From Chara braunii (taxonomy: Eukaryota > Streptophyta > Charophyceae > Charales > Characeae), in contig BFEA01000237.1 in the NCBI GenBank assembly GCA_003427395.1, forward strand, positions 1,166,124-1,196,226: DNA of 30,103 bases, written 5' to 3'. The translations under genes and the position numbers were made by a program. The notes under the pieces were generated by a model that saw nothing but the letters and a program-made list of their open reading frames with translations, was not told where the DNA came from and did not search any database. Shown here in pieces: positions 11,357-20,995 of the stretch; the stretch's first letter is position 1, and each line of letters opens with the position of its first letter.

Positions 11357-11927
11357 ATGAGAGATTGAATGAGATGTTCAGAGGGATGAGTGAGGACTCT
11401 TGACTGGTGCAAGCTATGCTCTTTACATGTGTACTCTCTGAGACTATTATGAGTTATCATTCTTCCCTCACCTAACCTTGTCATTGCTCGAGTCAGTCAG
11501 TCTTGTTTCTTGCATTGTAATTTGCTGATGATTGCATTTCTCTGATGATTCTGTCACAATTCTCAAAATTAGCAAATTAGCAAATTAGCAAACCGATGCA
11601 TGACACACCAGAACCTTATGATTATTATTTACATGATTTTTTTTTGTGGTTCTGAATCAAAATGAAAGATTCCTAAGACCGGGGACCGGCGAAGACCGCA
11701 ATTGAAGGGTCTCGCTCGAAGTCGGACGCACACAGCAGGAAGGGATATGCTTTATTTAATTTCCCTTACCTTATTTAAACAAATAGCGGAACTCGAGTGA
11801 CGCTCCCACGTTTACGCGAGCCTCCAGTGTTTGGAAAGCAGGCAGTTCGGTGGATCGGGCCCACGGGGAACTGGCCGAAACGTCGTGCTTTTCCGCTGCG
11901 CTAAGGGCGTGAATTCGGTTGGGCCGG
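11357..11927. other. Spacer with an 8-bp triplet repeat
   Basis: No gene is seen. AAATTAGC is repeated three times at 11566-11589. Composition shifts from AT-rich to GC-rich at about 11660, leading into the GC-rich repeats that follow. Confidence 0.5.
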
Positions 11928-12170
11928 GAAGGCGGCCCTGTTCGAAACTATTCGGCTAGGGGGGATCGCGCGCTGCGCCGTCCATTCGAAAGTATTCGGC
12001 TGGGAAGGTGACCCTGTTCGAAACTATTCGGTGGAAGGTACTCGGCCAAACAGAATTGCGCGCCGCGCTGTCGCTAACGGGAGGCTTTGGTCCGGGAACG
12101 GGGACAGCAAGTCGGTGACCCGGGAGACGCGGCATTGGGAAGCTTCGGTCCGGGAGGCAAGACTGTGGCT
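11928..12170 (+). repeat. GC-rich imperfect tandem repeats
   Basis: The block GGAAGGYGRCCCTGTTCGAA occurs near 11928 and 12005. The core TTCGAAASTATTCGG occurs three times (about 11942, 11985, 12018). An ATYGCGCGCYGCGCYGTC block occurs near 11965 and 12053, and a CTTYGGTCCGGGA block near 12082 and 12143. These are CpG-rich interleaved duplications next to a long GA tract. A CpG-island promoter or simple expansion are both possible. Confidence 0.65.
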
Positions 12171-12280
12171 GTGACACGATCCTATGGGTTTGCGTAAACG
12201 GGGTGGGACGACTGGGGAGAGCTGTTGACAATAATGTGCGTGGTGGCGACGTGACGTGTCCGTGCGCTGCGCTGTTGGTA

Positions 12281-12284
<4 letters not shown>

Positions 12285-12373
<89 letters not shown>
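12285..12373. repeat. (GA)44 microsatellite
   Basis: About 89 bases of pure GA dinucleotide. ORFs crossing it translate as Glu-Arg (plus) or Ser-Leu (minus) runs and are artefacts. GA tracts of this type are common in plant promoters and 5' UTRs, but no transcript start can be assigned here. Confidence 0.97.
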
Positions 12374-12375
<2 letters not shown>

Positions 12376-12742
12376 CAGAATTACAATTTTGTTTTTTTTC
12401 GTTTTCCCCTCCTCTTGGTCACCGTCGCGGTCGCGGTGGGCATCCTCTTGTAATTTACTTATTGCAAATATTAAATAAATCTTGCGTGACAGCTTGTTGG
12501 CTTTCTGGTCGCCCGAAGTGACCCGACTAGAAAAAGTGCGACAAAAATGACACCGTTGTCGGGGACATGAAAATTTTTCGTGTCCGGAACGAGCCTGGGT
12601 CAGCAAACAACTTTGAGCTTTGATAAAGCCTTGAGAACTGTCGACAATTTCTGAATTTTCCAAAATGATTTTGCAATCTTCCTTGAGTCATTATTATCTT
12701 GGAAAGCTAAGTTGCTAACTAAGTCTTATCTTTCCTTGTGTG
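12374..12742. other. Spacer between the microsatellite and the domain cluster
   Basis: No supportable gene. From 12743 an open frame of about 35 codons, in phase with the ORF at 12890, looks coding-like and stops at about 12845. It could be an upstream exon or a degraded N-terminus of that ORF. Confidence 0.4.
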
Positions 12743-12889
12743 AAGTACCATGCTGGACTGGAGAAGGAGATTGATATCACTGAATGGGGGAAACCAGGCT
12801 TGACTTCAAGTATGCCTTATGAGCCTATGATGTCCTTGAAACACTAAGAAAGGAAAAAAAAAGTTAAGAGCTCAGAGACTTCATCAAGA

Positions 12890-13774
12890 ATGCTAACTAC
12901 TGATGAACTAAAAAAATTCTCAAAAGTAACTACTAAAGGAATATTCCTTTATCAGTATGAGCATTGTTGGGTCTATCGTTCTGGCAATTCGGTCATCAGC
13001 ATAGTACTGGCTCGCTTCTTGGAGGGAGATATCTATGATATCCGTCCTTATATCAGGAAGAGAGACTGTGATGATGGTGAGACCTTTAACTGGTTATGGA
13101 AGATTGCGATCCAATCTCTTTATGATGAGAAGACAAATTTAATCAAGCAAAAGAAGAAAGTGGAATGCGGTTTAATGCCAGTAACATATGAGACTGTTCT
13201 GATCCCTCCTATACCTGACAACTATTGTGATATTGGCTACCAATTATCAGCATGGTATAGGGGTGGGAAAAATAAACTGGTGGTCATGAGAACTAAGGAG
13301 ACTTCAGCAGAGGAAATCAGACAGAGAACGTCGAAATGTGGCAGAGGTTCAGGTCCAAGCCAAGAGAAGGCTGAGTGTTTTCTAAGATCCTTAAATACTC
13401 TAAGTAAGAGAGAGGTGTTTTCATATAAAGCTGTTATATATGAGATAGTCGAGAGTGGATGGGAGCAAAAACGATTCTATGTACTGACATTTTATTTCAT
13501 AGACCTGGACAAGTATGATGTGATAATTTATATCATAAAAGAAAGAAGTATTGATGCATTGTATGAGAGATGTTGAGGATTTGTCGAGGAGGTCGTGTTG
13601 AAAAAGAAAGAGAGACTTGAGAGGGAGAACAAATGCTTCACTGGATCTACTCGATTTACTGTCTTTGAGGGATTTTCCGCTCCTCTCTTACCTAATAGTA
13701 GCCTGTCAAGAGATAATTGGTCTGCAGTGGGTGAGTTTGCACTGAGAGTAGAAAGAGACCAAAGAACCAGATGA
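12890..13774 (+). pseudogene. Hypothetical gene with unknown domain copies B and C, broken by one stop
   Basis: An ATG-started 228-codon frame runs to a TGA at 13574-13576. The same frame then stays open and similar to its neighbours until 13772-13774. Residues about 15-95 hold copy B: GIFLYQYEHCWVYR, then LARFLEGDIYDIRPYIRKR, then FNWLWKIAIQSLYDEK. Copy C starts at about 13410: VFSYKAVIYEIV, then LTFYFIDLDKYDVIIYI, then past the stop EEVVLKKKERLERE and a linker ending SRDNWSAVGEFALRV. Copy D repeats that linker as SKDNWSAMINFVWKV. The conserved elements suggest a small alpha/beta domain of about 75 residues plus a helical linker. The family is unknown to me and no active-site residues stand out. 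The interior TGA suggests a pseudogene unless an intron removes it. Confidence 0.55.
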
Positions 13775-13896
13775 GTCAGCTCTACGAACCTCCGAAAGAG
13801 AAGCCCTAGTTTAGACTGGTAAGTGGACATGGGAGGTTAAGTAAGGCTGAATCAGATGAACTGTTAAATTCTATTAATTCTATAACAAGGGGGGTC

Positions 13897-14265
13897 GTGA
13901 TTCCATATGAAATCGTGAGATATGAGGCTCTAAAGAACTCAAGGCGAGAGCAGGACAGTGTGTTCGTTCTTACCTGTTATTTTATTGATCTTGATGAGTA
14001 TGATGCTGGGATCTACGTACCAAGACAAAGATTTAAAGAGTGCAGAAAATATTCATGCTGGCAACGAGTGTCAGATATTGTGCATGATGAGAAAAAAATG
14101 TTAGAACGGGAAGGATAAAGTTTCTCATGGAGTACTTATATCAGACCTTTCGTTGGAATATCATCTCCTCCTGTTGAAAGACTTACCTTTTCGAAGGACA
14201 ATTGGTCAGCCATGATAAATTTTGTATGGAAAGTGAAGAAAGCCCAAGAAAAATACTCTTAGTAG
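13897..14265 (+). pseudogene. Unknown domain copy D, broken
   Basis: The frame reads IPYEIVRYEAL, then LTCYFIDLDEYDAGIYV, then CWQRVSDIVHDEKKMLERE. A TAA at 14116-14118 follows. The same frame continues with a linker (SKDNWSAMINFVWKVKKAQ) until two consecutive TAG codons at 14260-14265. It is clearly homologous to copy C just upstream. The upstream copies sit in another reading frame, so the array cannot be one continuous ORF. It is probably a decayed tandem duplicate. Confidence 0.5.
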
Positions 14266-14270
14266 CAAGG

Positions 14271-14774
14271 ATAATTACTGTGAGAGGTAAACTTTATGAG
14301 GTGACAAGGTGTGATAATCCCTTTATAATCATGAGGCATGAGACTTGCGGGAGAGGACATGTAATGTTTCATATTCCTATGGCCAAATTCATGAACTCTG
14401 ATAGTTTGGATGTGAGAGTTTACTTCTCTGCCTGTCTAGAAGAGGAAGCTCACTATTTGGAGTGTCTAAAAGGAACGTATATCAGTCTTGAACGAACAAA
14501 AGAGTGGTTAGAGAAGTTAAGAAGAAAAGTGACATGGTGAGCGGGAGTAAAAAAATTTGAGAGGCTCCATGAGTTCTCAATTGTTGATGAATTTGAAGAC
14601 AAGAGACATTGGATGCCTCTTTTGGAGACTATTGTTTAGGTTGGTAGAGCAAGAGAGAAAGACTCTACTGTGATGATAAAATCCCTGCTTTTTAGTACCT
14701 TCGAGCATAGGTTCGAAATCCTTGATTATGTCCAACCTGAGATCTACCTTTCAGATGTTGCCTATGATGAATAA
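14271..14774 (+). pseudogene. Unknown domain copy E, broken
   Basis: The frame is open from 14202, but similarity begins near 14283 (RGKLYEVTRCDNP). It continues with PMAKFMNSDSLDVRVYF, a helical KEWLEKL segment, a TGA at 14538-14540, a linker with KRHWMPLLETIV aligning to the NWSAMINFVW segment of copy D, a TAG at 14637-14639, and finally a stop at 14772-14774. The stops are TGA and TAG, fitting decay by transition mutations. No function can be assigned. Confidence 0.45.
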
Positions 14775-14776
14775 CA

Positions 14777-15307
14777 ATGCCCAACTTGGTTGAACAACTA
14801 ACGTTTGGGGTTGTACTCGAAGGAAGGATAGTCAAGGTAGAAGAGACTCTTCGGATCTCTGACAGAAACCTCTCTACCTTGGATAAGCTTGAGTTCTTGC
14901 AACCTTTTCTCGATCAGATGAGAGATTCTGCCCTGAGAGTTGTCACTGATCAGACTGAAATTAGCTATTTATTAAAGGTGGTGAAAGTGTGGACTGTTGA
15001 GAGAATATCATACCACACTTCTAGAGAACGAGTCTCTCTTGTCAAAAGGATCAGCAACGGGTTGTAAGCAATGCAATTTGACTATGAGATCATAAACTTG
15101 ACTCGATACTTTATGATTCGGGGTACTGTAAAAGGATATAATAGAAGATCGAGTAGAGATGATGAAAGAAAGTTGATTGAATTGTCGTTGATCACTACCC
15201 AGTCTATTATTTCTTACACTTTCTATCTACAAAAGGGAAGAGAGAAACGAACCTGTATCCCTTGCGAGAAGAGTGAGGGATTTAAAATAAGAAAAGGAAG
15301 GACATAA
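14777..15307 (+). pseudogene. Last, most diverged members of the domain cluster
   Basis: Two open frames in the same phase (14777-15067 and 15071-15307) are split by a single TAA at 15065-15067. The first reads like a linker/helix section (LDKLEFLQPFLDQMRD). The second begins FDYEIINLTRYFMIRG, matching the Y-E-I start of copies D and E, but loses clear similarity afterwards. It ends only about 47 bp before a gag-like start at 15354. Whether the two are functionally linked is unknown. Confidence 0.35.
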
Positions 15308-15353
15308 GTGACAGAGAGAGAAAAAAAAGTATCAGGGAGAGTCTATGGTCAAG

Positions 15354-15630
15354 ATGGCACGGCGAGGGAGACAGAGTTCTTCTGCAGGGACTAATGAGGA
15401 GGCTCTGGTAGGTGTTATACGATAACTGATATAGAGAGTTGACACCATAAAAGGAGGGTCAGATATTGCAAGAGCGAAGAGACCAGATGAGAGAATTCCT
15501 TGTTTTTTAGGACCTCAAGTAAACGATTTCCTGGATGAGTATGAATTATTTGAGCTCAGTTATGGCTGGACGGACAAGCAACGACTTAAGCACCTTCTAT
15601 CTTACCGTTGTCGAGATCATCGATCCAGCA
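15354..15630 (+). pseudogene. Truncated gag-like gene
   Basis: A frame beginning MARRGRQSSS (ATG at 15354) carries a TAA at 15423 and a TAG at 15432, then runs open with CFLGPQVNDFLDEYELFEL followed by GWTDKQRLKHLLSYR. The pattern G-x-x-V-x-D-F-L-D-E-Y-E with a following W-T-D is typical of the capsid (Retrotrans_gag) region of Ty3/gypsy elements. Similarity stops at about 15605-15630, where the R1 repeat begins, so the gene was probably cut by that insertion or by a rearrangement. No matching protease or RT lies nearby on the plus strand. It is not the same protein as the minus-strand gag at 29019-29786. Confidence 0.55.
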
Positions 15631-17440
15631 CCGCACCAGGGCAGCGTGGGACCCTCCCGGCCGCGTCACTCAGGAGTTGGTTTAAATCCTTTGTCGCAAA
15701 TACACATGGAGCTTCCGCAAGCGGCTCCGGTCGAGTGCGCCAGCCATGCCTCTCGCGAGCCCCTACGACAGGATAGGGCCTACTCGAGGCACGACTTACC
15801 TCCACCTTACGGCAACTGTCACCTCCCTTCGGTAGGCATATCCCCGCCGAGCTACCAGTCCACAGTACGAAAGTTAATCAGTTGCAATCGCAGAGGTGGA
15901 CCAGCCAAAGACGTTTCTCGTTCGCTATAGCATAGGGGGTACGCGCGGTAATACTCCTCTATCGGACCCGTGCGCGAACCGAAGTCTTGGGGGGGCTGAG
16001 GTCCCAAGCGAGGCCCGTCGCCGGTCGACTAGGACACATCCCACACACAACGCGCACACCACTCTACGAACACAAAAATAAAACACACACACAGACACAC
16101 ACACCGAACAACGCGACAACGCTCCTAGCCCCTTAGTAGTCGTCCCATAACTTTCCGATGCGGAAATCAGATGGGCGTCGCACGCGAGACTTAGTTCAAA
16201 ACCACGCGGACACAGGGCCTAACTCATATCGACTCGCAATGCAAGCGTACGCAAGCGGTCGTAACGATGACGTACTATATAGTACCCGTACTCATGCGAT
16301 CCTCGTTAATCTCGAGGGTCGCATTCGACACTCAAGTGTCGGCTGACACGCGCCTTGAGGGCTAATCTCTTGACGCAGGACAACCGTCAAACGCGGTTGA
16401 AGACCACACACCCTCCTCTGCACTCTCTGCAGAGCAGGTGGTACACAGGTCCATACGTGTGGTGGCAGTCGTTTCTTACTGCCCCGGAGATGAACCCCTC
16501 TCCAGGCCTGGGCAGAGGTCAAGGGGTTTGACTTTGACGACTGCCACGGACTACAACGTCCAATTATAAATCTTAAAAAGCACGAATAGACCGAAGGTTC
16601 TCTTTATCCCAAAAGAAAACAAAACCTTGGGGTACTCTTCCCTTTTCTTGTGGTGTTAGCGGCCTATAGTAATCCCAAACATTCGTCCATATGTGCTGGT
16701 CCCCTTTGATCCCATAACTTTTGAACACTAGGGTGGCAAAACGTCGCGCGCGGGGTTCTAATATAAAGCTACGCAGCTGTAGGCGAGTCTCATACCAACC
16801 AACGATGCCAACCATATGTGGTAATCGCGGCTTCGGCCTTGCGATATTGAATGGCTGAAGGAATATATTGTGAGGGGTTACCCCGCACGATATTGAACGG
16901 CTGAAGGACATGTCGTTCGGTCCTCGCGACATTTCCGCCTTCAGGGTGGGTTGCCTCGACGGGCAATGCAAATAGGCTTTGTACGAGGGGGAATCCTTCC
17001 CCGGCAGAGCCTAGGGCTTGGAATGTCATGGACAAGGACCTTGAATCCCGGCCCAAGACCAACGTTCGCGTAAGAACCCCCCCAAGAAGCAAAATAAATA
17101 CAAGGAAGGGTCTCCCCCGTGCCTCTCAGTCTTAATCTCTGAGTAGGCTTTTAGTACGGGGCCCCTTAGCCTAAGCAGACTTTCATCCCAAGTACACTCG
17201 TGTATACATATATAAAGAGGTAGGTATGTGACGATCACTTCTCACAGTCTCAGTGGGGTTCCTCACAACTATATGTATATACGTGATCGCAGGCAGTCAA
17301 ATCCATGATCTAAGTTACAGCACATACCTGCAATCACATCGAAGAGTCAAACAACAGTCCACGCACTACACGGAGTCAACCCCAACCAATCTCTGCACTC
17401 ACACCCCTCGCTTTAGCCATCTTCTCCTTCATCTGCACGC
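15605..17440 (-). repeat. Dispersed repeat family R1, right copy (inverted)
   Basis: This is the reverse complement of the sequence at 5352-6655. The two strongest blocks are 15605-16370 and 17225-17420. Between them, 16370-17225 is mostly unmatched in the left copy and probably holds an insertion, or sequence lost from the left copy. By eye the copies differ at roughly a quarter of positions, so they are old, separate insertions rather than fresh terminal inverted repeats. A TATATAAAG-like box lies at about 17206-17215. Confidence 0.75.
16838..16915 (+). repeat. Short direct repeat within R1
   Basis: CGATATTGAAYGGCTGAAGG occurs twice, at about 16841 and 16889, separated by about 48 bp including GGGGTTACCCC. 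The overlapping 132-codon minus frame (16573-16971) has no recognised domain, and this repeat shows up in it as a repeated PFNI segment. Confidence 0.6.
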
Positions 17441-18636
17441 ACCCGGCATCAACCCGTGTCCGGTTTATTTGTCTTCATGCTGCTTCGTCTTCTTCCGCCT
17501 TTCCTTATCCTTCCCCACGTCGGATTCAGCACGGCTAGCGCCCCGTGGCTCTGCACGAACGCGAAAGCCTGGTCGACGGGGAACAAAACAACAACTGAAG
17601 AAAAAAAACGAAAAACTTCTTCCCATTATATGCGCGTCAACCCAGCGTAGGGGCCGAGCTATTCTTCTCAGTATCGTTCCAATTTTTACCGGATGTCCCG
17701 AAGGACAATACCTGGGCCGCCGAGTCAACAGGCGACTCAGAATATTTGGTTTTACTCAGCAACCAAGTTCCGTCACCCGGATTCAAACACGGGTTTGTAT
17801 TTCCACAGCTCGTGGGTGTCCCTTCTGTGTTTTCGCGTTCACATACGGCGCGATAATAATAATAACTAAATAAAATTAGAAATAATATATATATACATAT
17901 ATAAAAAACAAGCGGTAGTCGGGCAAGGACCACGACAGCCCTCTCAGCCTGCCCGTCAGCCCCACGCTCGGCCCCGCGGCAGCAAAAGGAGGGGGGGATA
18001 GTCCCACAGACCCATCAACCCCTCAAGCCTTTTCGCCACGCTCCTCCGCTCCCTTGCCGCATGCTGTTGGCCTCAATCCCTACGCCTGCTGCGTACAAGT
18101 TCGGTGCTATAACCTATAGGGCTAAGCCCAAGCCTGGTACCAGCAGGCCTGACTCACCTAATAAAGAGGTAGCCCCTGGCCTTTTGGGCCAAAGGAGTCA
18201 CCCCATGCCATTTCCTAACCCGTACTAACATACATGACCACAAAAAAAAAAGTTGCGCCGACCTCCCGACCGCACCGCGGCTACCCTTACCCGGCCGAAT
18301 CCATCAGTTCCCATCATCTGGATTCCATGTAAGTCCACACTGGCTCACTGAACCATCCAACATACTATGCGGAACCAGAGAACGGAGCGTCCCTAAGTTA
18401 GCTAGTTTAATCAAAACAAAACGACTGTTATGATAGAGCACGTCGGCGAACATCTACGACATGCCTTCTATCTCGATCAAAAGGGAGAAAATCACGCGCG
18501 CCTCAAACCTGCACGCCCACACACTCCCTATTTCTAGGTGTTACTGTCAAACCTTTAGTCCGCACGCCCCCCCAACTTGTGCAGTCTTCTCATAAATTCT
18601 GAATCGACCTATTCCTTTGTCAACTACAAAAACCCA
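17441..18636. other. Repeat-derived, gene-free region
   Basis: No gene is supported. The stretch includes an AT dinucleotide run at about 17883-17903, C/G-rich sequence at 17935-18000, an A-run at 18241-18251, and a single CCCTAAGTTAG motif at about 18391 that resembles the head of the 3161-4445 hairpins. ORFs such as plus 17253-17873 are chance extensions out of the repeat. Confidence 0.45.
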
Positions 18637-18742
18637 GTGCGAGTACCCTTGTAAGGGTATTCGCACCGACAGCTTACCGGACCATAATAAGCGACGTCCC
18701 CATCGCTTACCGGCCCATATCAAGCGACTCCCTCGTCGCTTC
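18637..18742. repeat. Cluster of three short hairpins
   Basis: GTGCGAGTACCCTT pairs with AAGGGTATTCGCAC across a 2-nt loop (18637-18666), giving a 14-bp stem with one wobble. It is followed by two tandem units of about 35 bp, each GCTTACCGG-x-CCATA and then AAGCGAC...GTCGCTT-type arms that can fold (about 18672-18742). A terminator or protein-binding palindrome is possible. A relation to the hairpin array at 3161-4445 is suggested by the shared TACCCTT/AAGGG core. Confidence 0.6.
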
Positions 18743-19755
18743 GCAAGATCGAAAAAACTATCAGATTACCGAAAATGCTGATGAAAATAGGGACCAATCC
18801 GATTAGCCGACAGACCTGAGGTGGAGGCTTCCATCAAAACATGCCTTTGCAACTATATGCTGCCAGGGTTCCAATCCGGGTCCCCATCGCCGCTGTCAAT
18901 AGGATACTGACAGCATAAGTTTCAAAGGTCTTCCCAATTATCCTCTCACCCCGGCCCAAGACAACCTTCGGCTCCTTGTTGGGTGTCCCTGGTCATGGCT
19001 AAAACTAGGGACAAGGACCCTAACCGAGACCTTTGAAGGCACACTCGCCTTCCTTTCCAAGAAGTTTCTCACAATCAAATTCACATATGTATATATATAA
19101 TCTTCATTCGGCTCTTTCTGCAGTCTAGTACAGAAAGGTCAAGTCTCCATCTTGGCCCACCATAGCCAGGCTGATCAGACCAGGACTACGGCCCACCGCG
19201 TTGTTATCTAGCAGCAGTACCCTCGCTGGTTGCGCAGCGATGAGCTTTCCCCTGATAACCATCCAACCAGGGCTTCCAAAAAGACTTGACTCTTACCCCG
19301 CGAAGCAATTTCCCTGGGGCGGGCAACTCCCCGTAAACTCTTACTCCGCGGTCCCGCAGCCAGGTTGCGCCGGCTAGCGCCATCCAATGGGGTTGCGCCC
19401 TAGTGGCGCTAAACTTCTTTTCCGTTAGCTTGACCTTCCTTCAAAATGTCTCAGAACTAGCACAAGTGGTTAAACAAGGCGCTTCAAACAAAAATCACGG
19501 GCTTACTGCGAGGTTACGCATGGGCCTGAAGACATTTACCAGCTCTCCCTCGAAAGGCATGGCATCCTTCACACAAATCACAAACATAATCACCACTAGG
19601 TCCACAAGGTCGTGACCCCTGACTTGATCAGAGCCAGCAGCCACTCATCCTGAGACATCTCTCGCCCTATACCCATTACAACCTTCCCAAACACTCCAAG
19701 CAAACGTGACCCTTTTCGTCAGACTTTATCATTCATCAGACAACTCACCATGCCA
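18743..19755. other. Gene-free region
   Basis: No gene is seen. A block near 18950-18980 (CCCGGCCCAAGACAAC) recurs near 17048, and an AT-rich TATATATATAATC box lies at 19091-19102. A plus frame at 19403-19615 is short and unrecognised. This may be the outer part of the retroelement or older repeat DNA. Confidence 0.4.
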
Positions 19756-19764
19756 TTAATCAGT

Positions 19765-19945
19765 CCACCCACCTTTGGGGGTGAGTCTTCCAACAGCCCA
19801 AAACCACCCCCTTTTCCAAAAATCCAGGGGATTTCATCTCAAGGCAAAACACCCCCTCTTCCAAAAATCACGAGGGGTCTCATCATAAAGTCAAACATCC
19901 CCCATTTTTCCAAAAATCTAAGGGGGTCTCATTATGGAACAACCA
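19765..19945 (+). repeat. Tandem repeat of about 47 bp with C/G-run hairpins
   Basis: Three clear units start near 19806, 19853 and 19899, plus a partial one near 19767. Each carries CCCCC-TTTTTCCAAAAATC-x-AGGGGG and then a TCTCATCAT-like tail. The C-run and G-run can pair, with TTTTTCCAAAAA forming a second small palindrome. It lies downstream of the minus-strand element's last ORF. Confidence 0.8.
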
Positions 19946-20612
19946 TCACTGAGAGACCATCTTATGGGTCCTCGTCACAGCTTAAGCAATCAAACATTCA
20001 GCATGATAAAGCACTCGGGTCTCAAAGACCCACAAATCCCTAAGGATCCTTACGATCACGCACGAACAGACTGCACTCCCTCTTCTTATACTCTGCCCTA
20101 TCCCCCGCCCGTAAGCAGGCCGCACGAGTATACCGAAGAGTAGATTGTTTCACATAACTCACATCCATTAACATGAGATGCATCCTGAACATGTCTCACA
20201 CAAAACCATCATCCATCAGAGTAAGAACCACACATGTGAGTGTGAGTATGATCGTCATACACAAAGAATAGTTTTCGAAAAAAATCTCGGTTTAATATGC
20301 ACTCATGGATAAAAACGCCCCGCACACAAATGTCTCCAAGCCATAGCTCACTCGTCTCAAACAAATTCAAACTCACACTAGTACTACCCTCAAAGTACAT
20401 GCTGGGTTTGTCTCTCAAAGGTCAGGGTGTAGGCCACCTAAATATGTACACGCCCCATCTATCACGTCCTGACCCTCAAGATGACAAACTCAGTAGAAGT
20501 CCAAATCCAAACCATCTATCAGATACAAGTGAACATCTACGCCTAAAGGATGCCATCTAATCCTAAACTCAGGTCCTATATACAACAAACCAATCATATA
20601 GGTAAACCAGTC
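19946..20612 (-). other. Region 3' of the element's last ORF, possibly partly coding
   Basis: On the minus strand, directly after the TAG ending the CCHC protein, the same frame reads through about 45 residues with few stops. A second frame (20209-20418) is open for 69 codons with a hydrophobic, strand-like composition. Neither matches a family I know. It may be 3' UTR or LTR, or a decayed C-terminal extension. No polypurine tract or LTR boundary was recognised. Confidence 0.35.
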
Positions 20613-20995
20613 CTACTTACTCATCTCCTCCTGGTTTTGCCTATACAGCTGATTCCTACCCCCATCTACCGATCTTTCCACTCTCCTGCCCTGTCTATCA
20701 TACATCCGGTCACCCTCCTCCGTAACTTTCCCTTCAGCCTTGTCCTTTAGAAATTTAGGACACTGCAAGGCTTGATGACCCTCTTTCGTACAGAAGAAGC
20801 AGGATGTATCAAACCACTTCCTTGATCTCTTCTTCTCCCTTTGAGATCCTGGCGATGATGGCGCTTCGCTGACCTCCCTGCTCAACTCATGACTCTGTGG
20901 CATATCCAAAGACTCTCCTCCTATCTCCAACCCCTGGGTACTCGGCCCTGGTCGAACCCCAATCTCCTCTGGTTCATACTCAGGTGCGTCCAATC
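20613..20995 (-). pseudogene. Second gag-like ORF, C-terminal part with CCHC zinc knuckle
   Basis: The frame contains CFFCTKEGHQALQC, an exact C-x2-C-x4-H-x4-C zinc knuckle, preceded by a basic KKRSRKW stretch and followed by a Lys/Arg/Glu-rich tail. In retroelement Gag proteins this knuckle binds RNA or single-stranded nucleic acid. A frameshift near 20995 separates it from the upstream portion, which ends in a different phase. It is the last recognisable ORF of the element, about 2.4 kb downstream of integrase in transcription order. Confidence 0.7.

Noticed and set aside
11956-12663. Large minus ORF (235 codons) and plus ORFs across the GA tract
   Set aside because: They are open only because the GA dinucleotide repeat encodes Ser-Leu or Glu-Arg runs without stops.
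16573-16971. 132-codon minus ORF within R1
   Set aside because: No domain is present, the frame is not conserved in the left R1 copy, and part of it translates a short nucleotide direct repeat.
17253-17873. 206-codon plus ORF
   Set aside because: Its first 60 residues are antisense-type translation of the R1 repeat, partly shared with the reverse frame at 5352-5549. The rest is low-complexity with no domain, so it is not supported as a gene.
17770-18890. tRNA- or SINE-like B boxes near 17795 (minus strand) and 18869 (plus strand)
   Set aside because: The T-loop-like sequences resemble GGTTCRANYCC, but the flanking 5-bp stems do not pair and no A box or acceptor stem is found.
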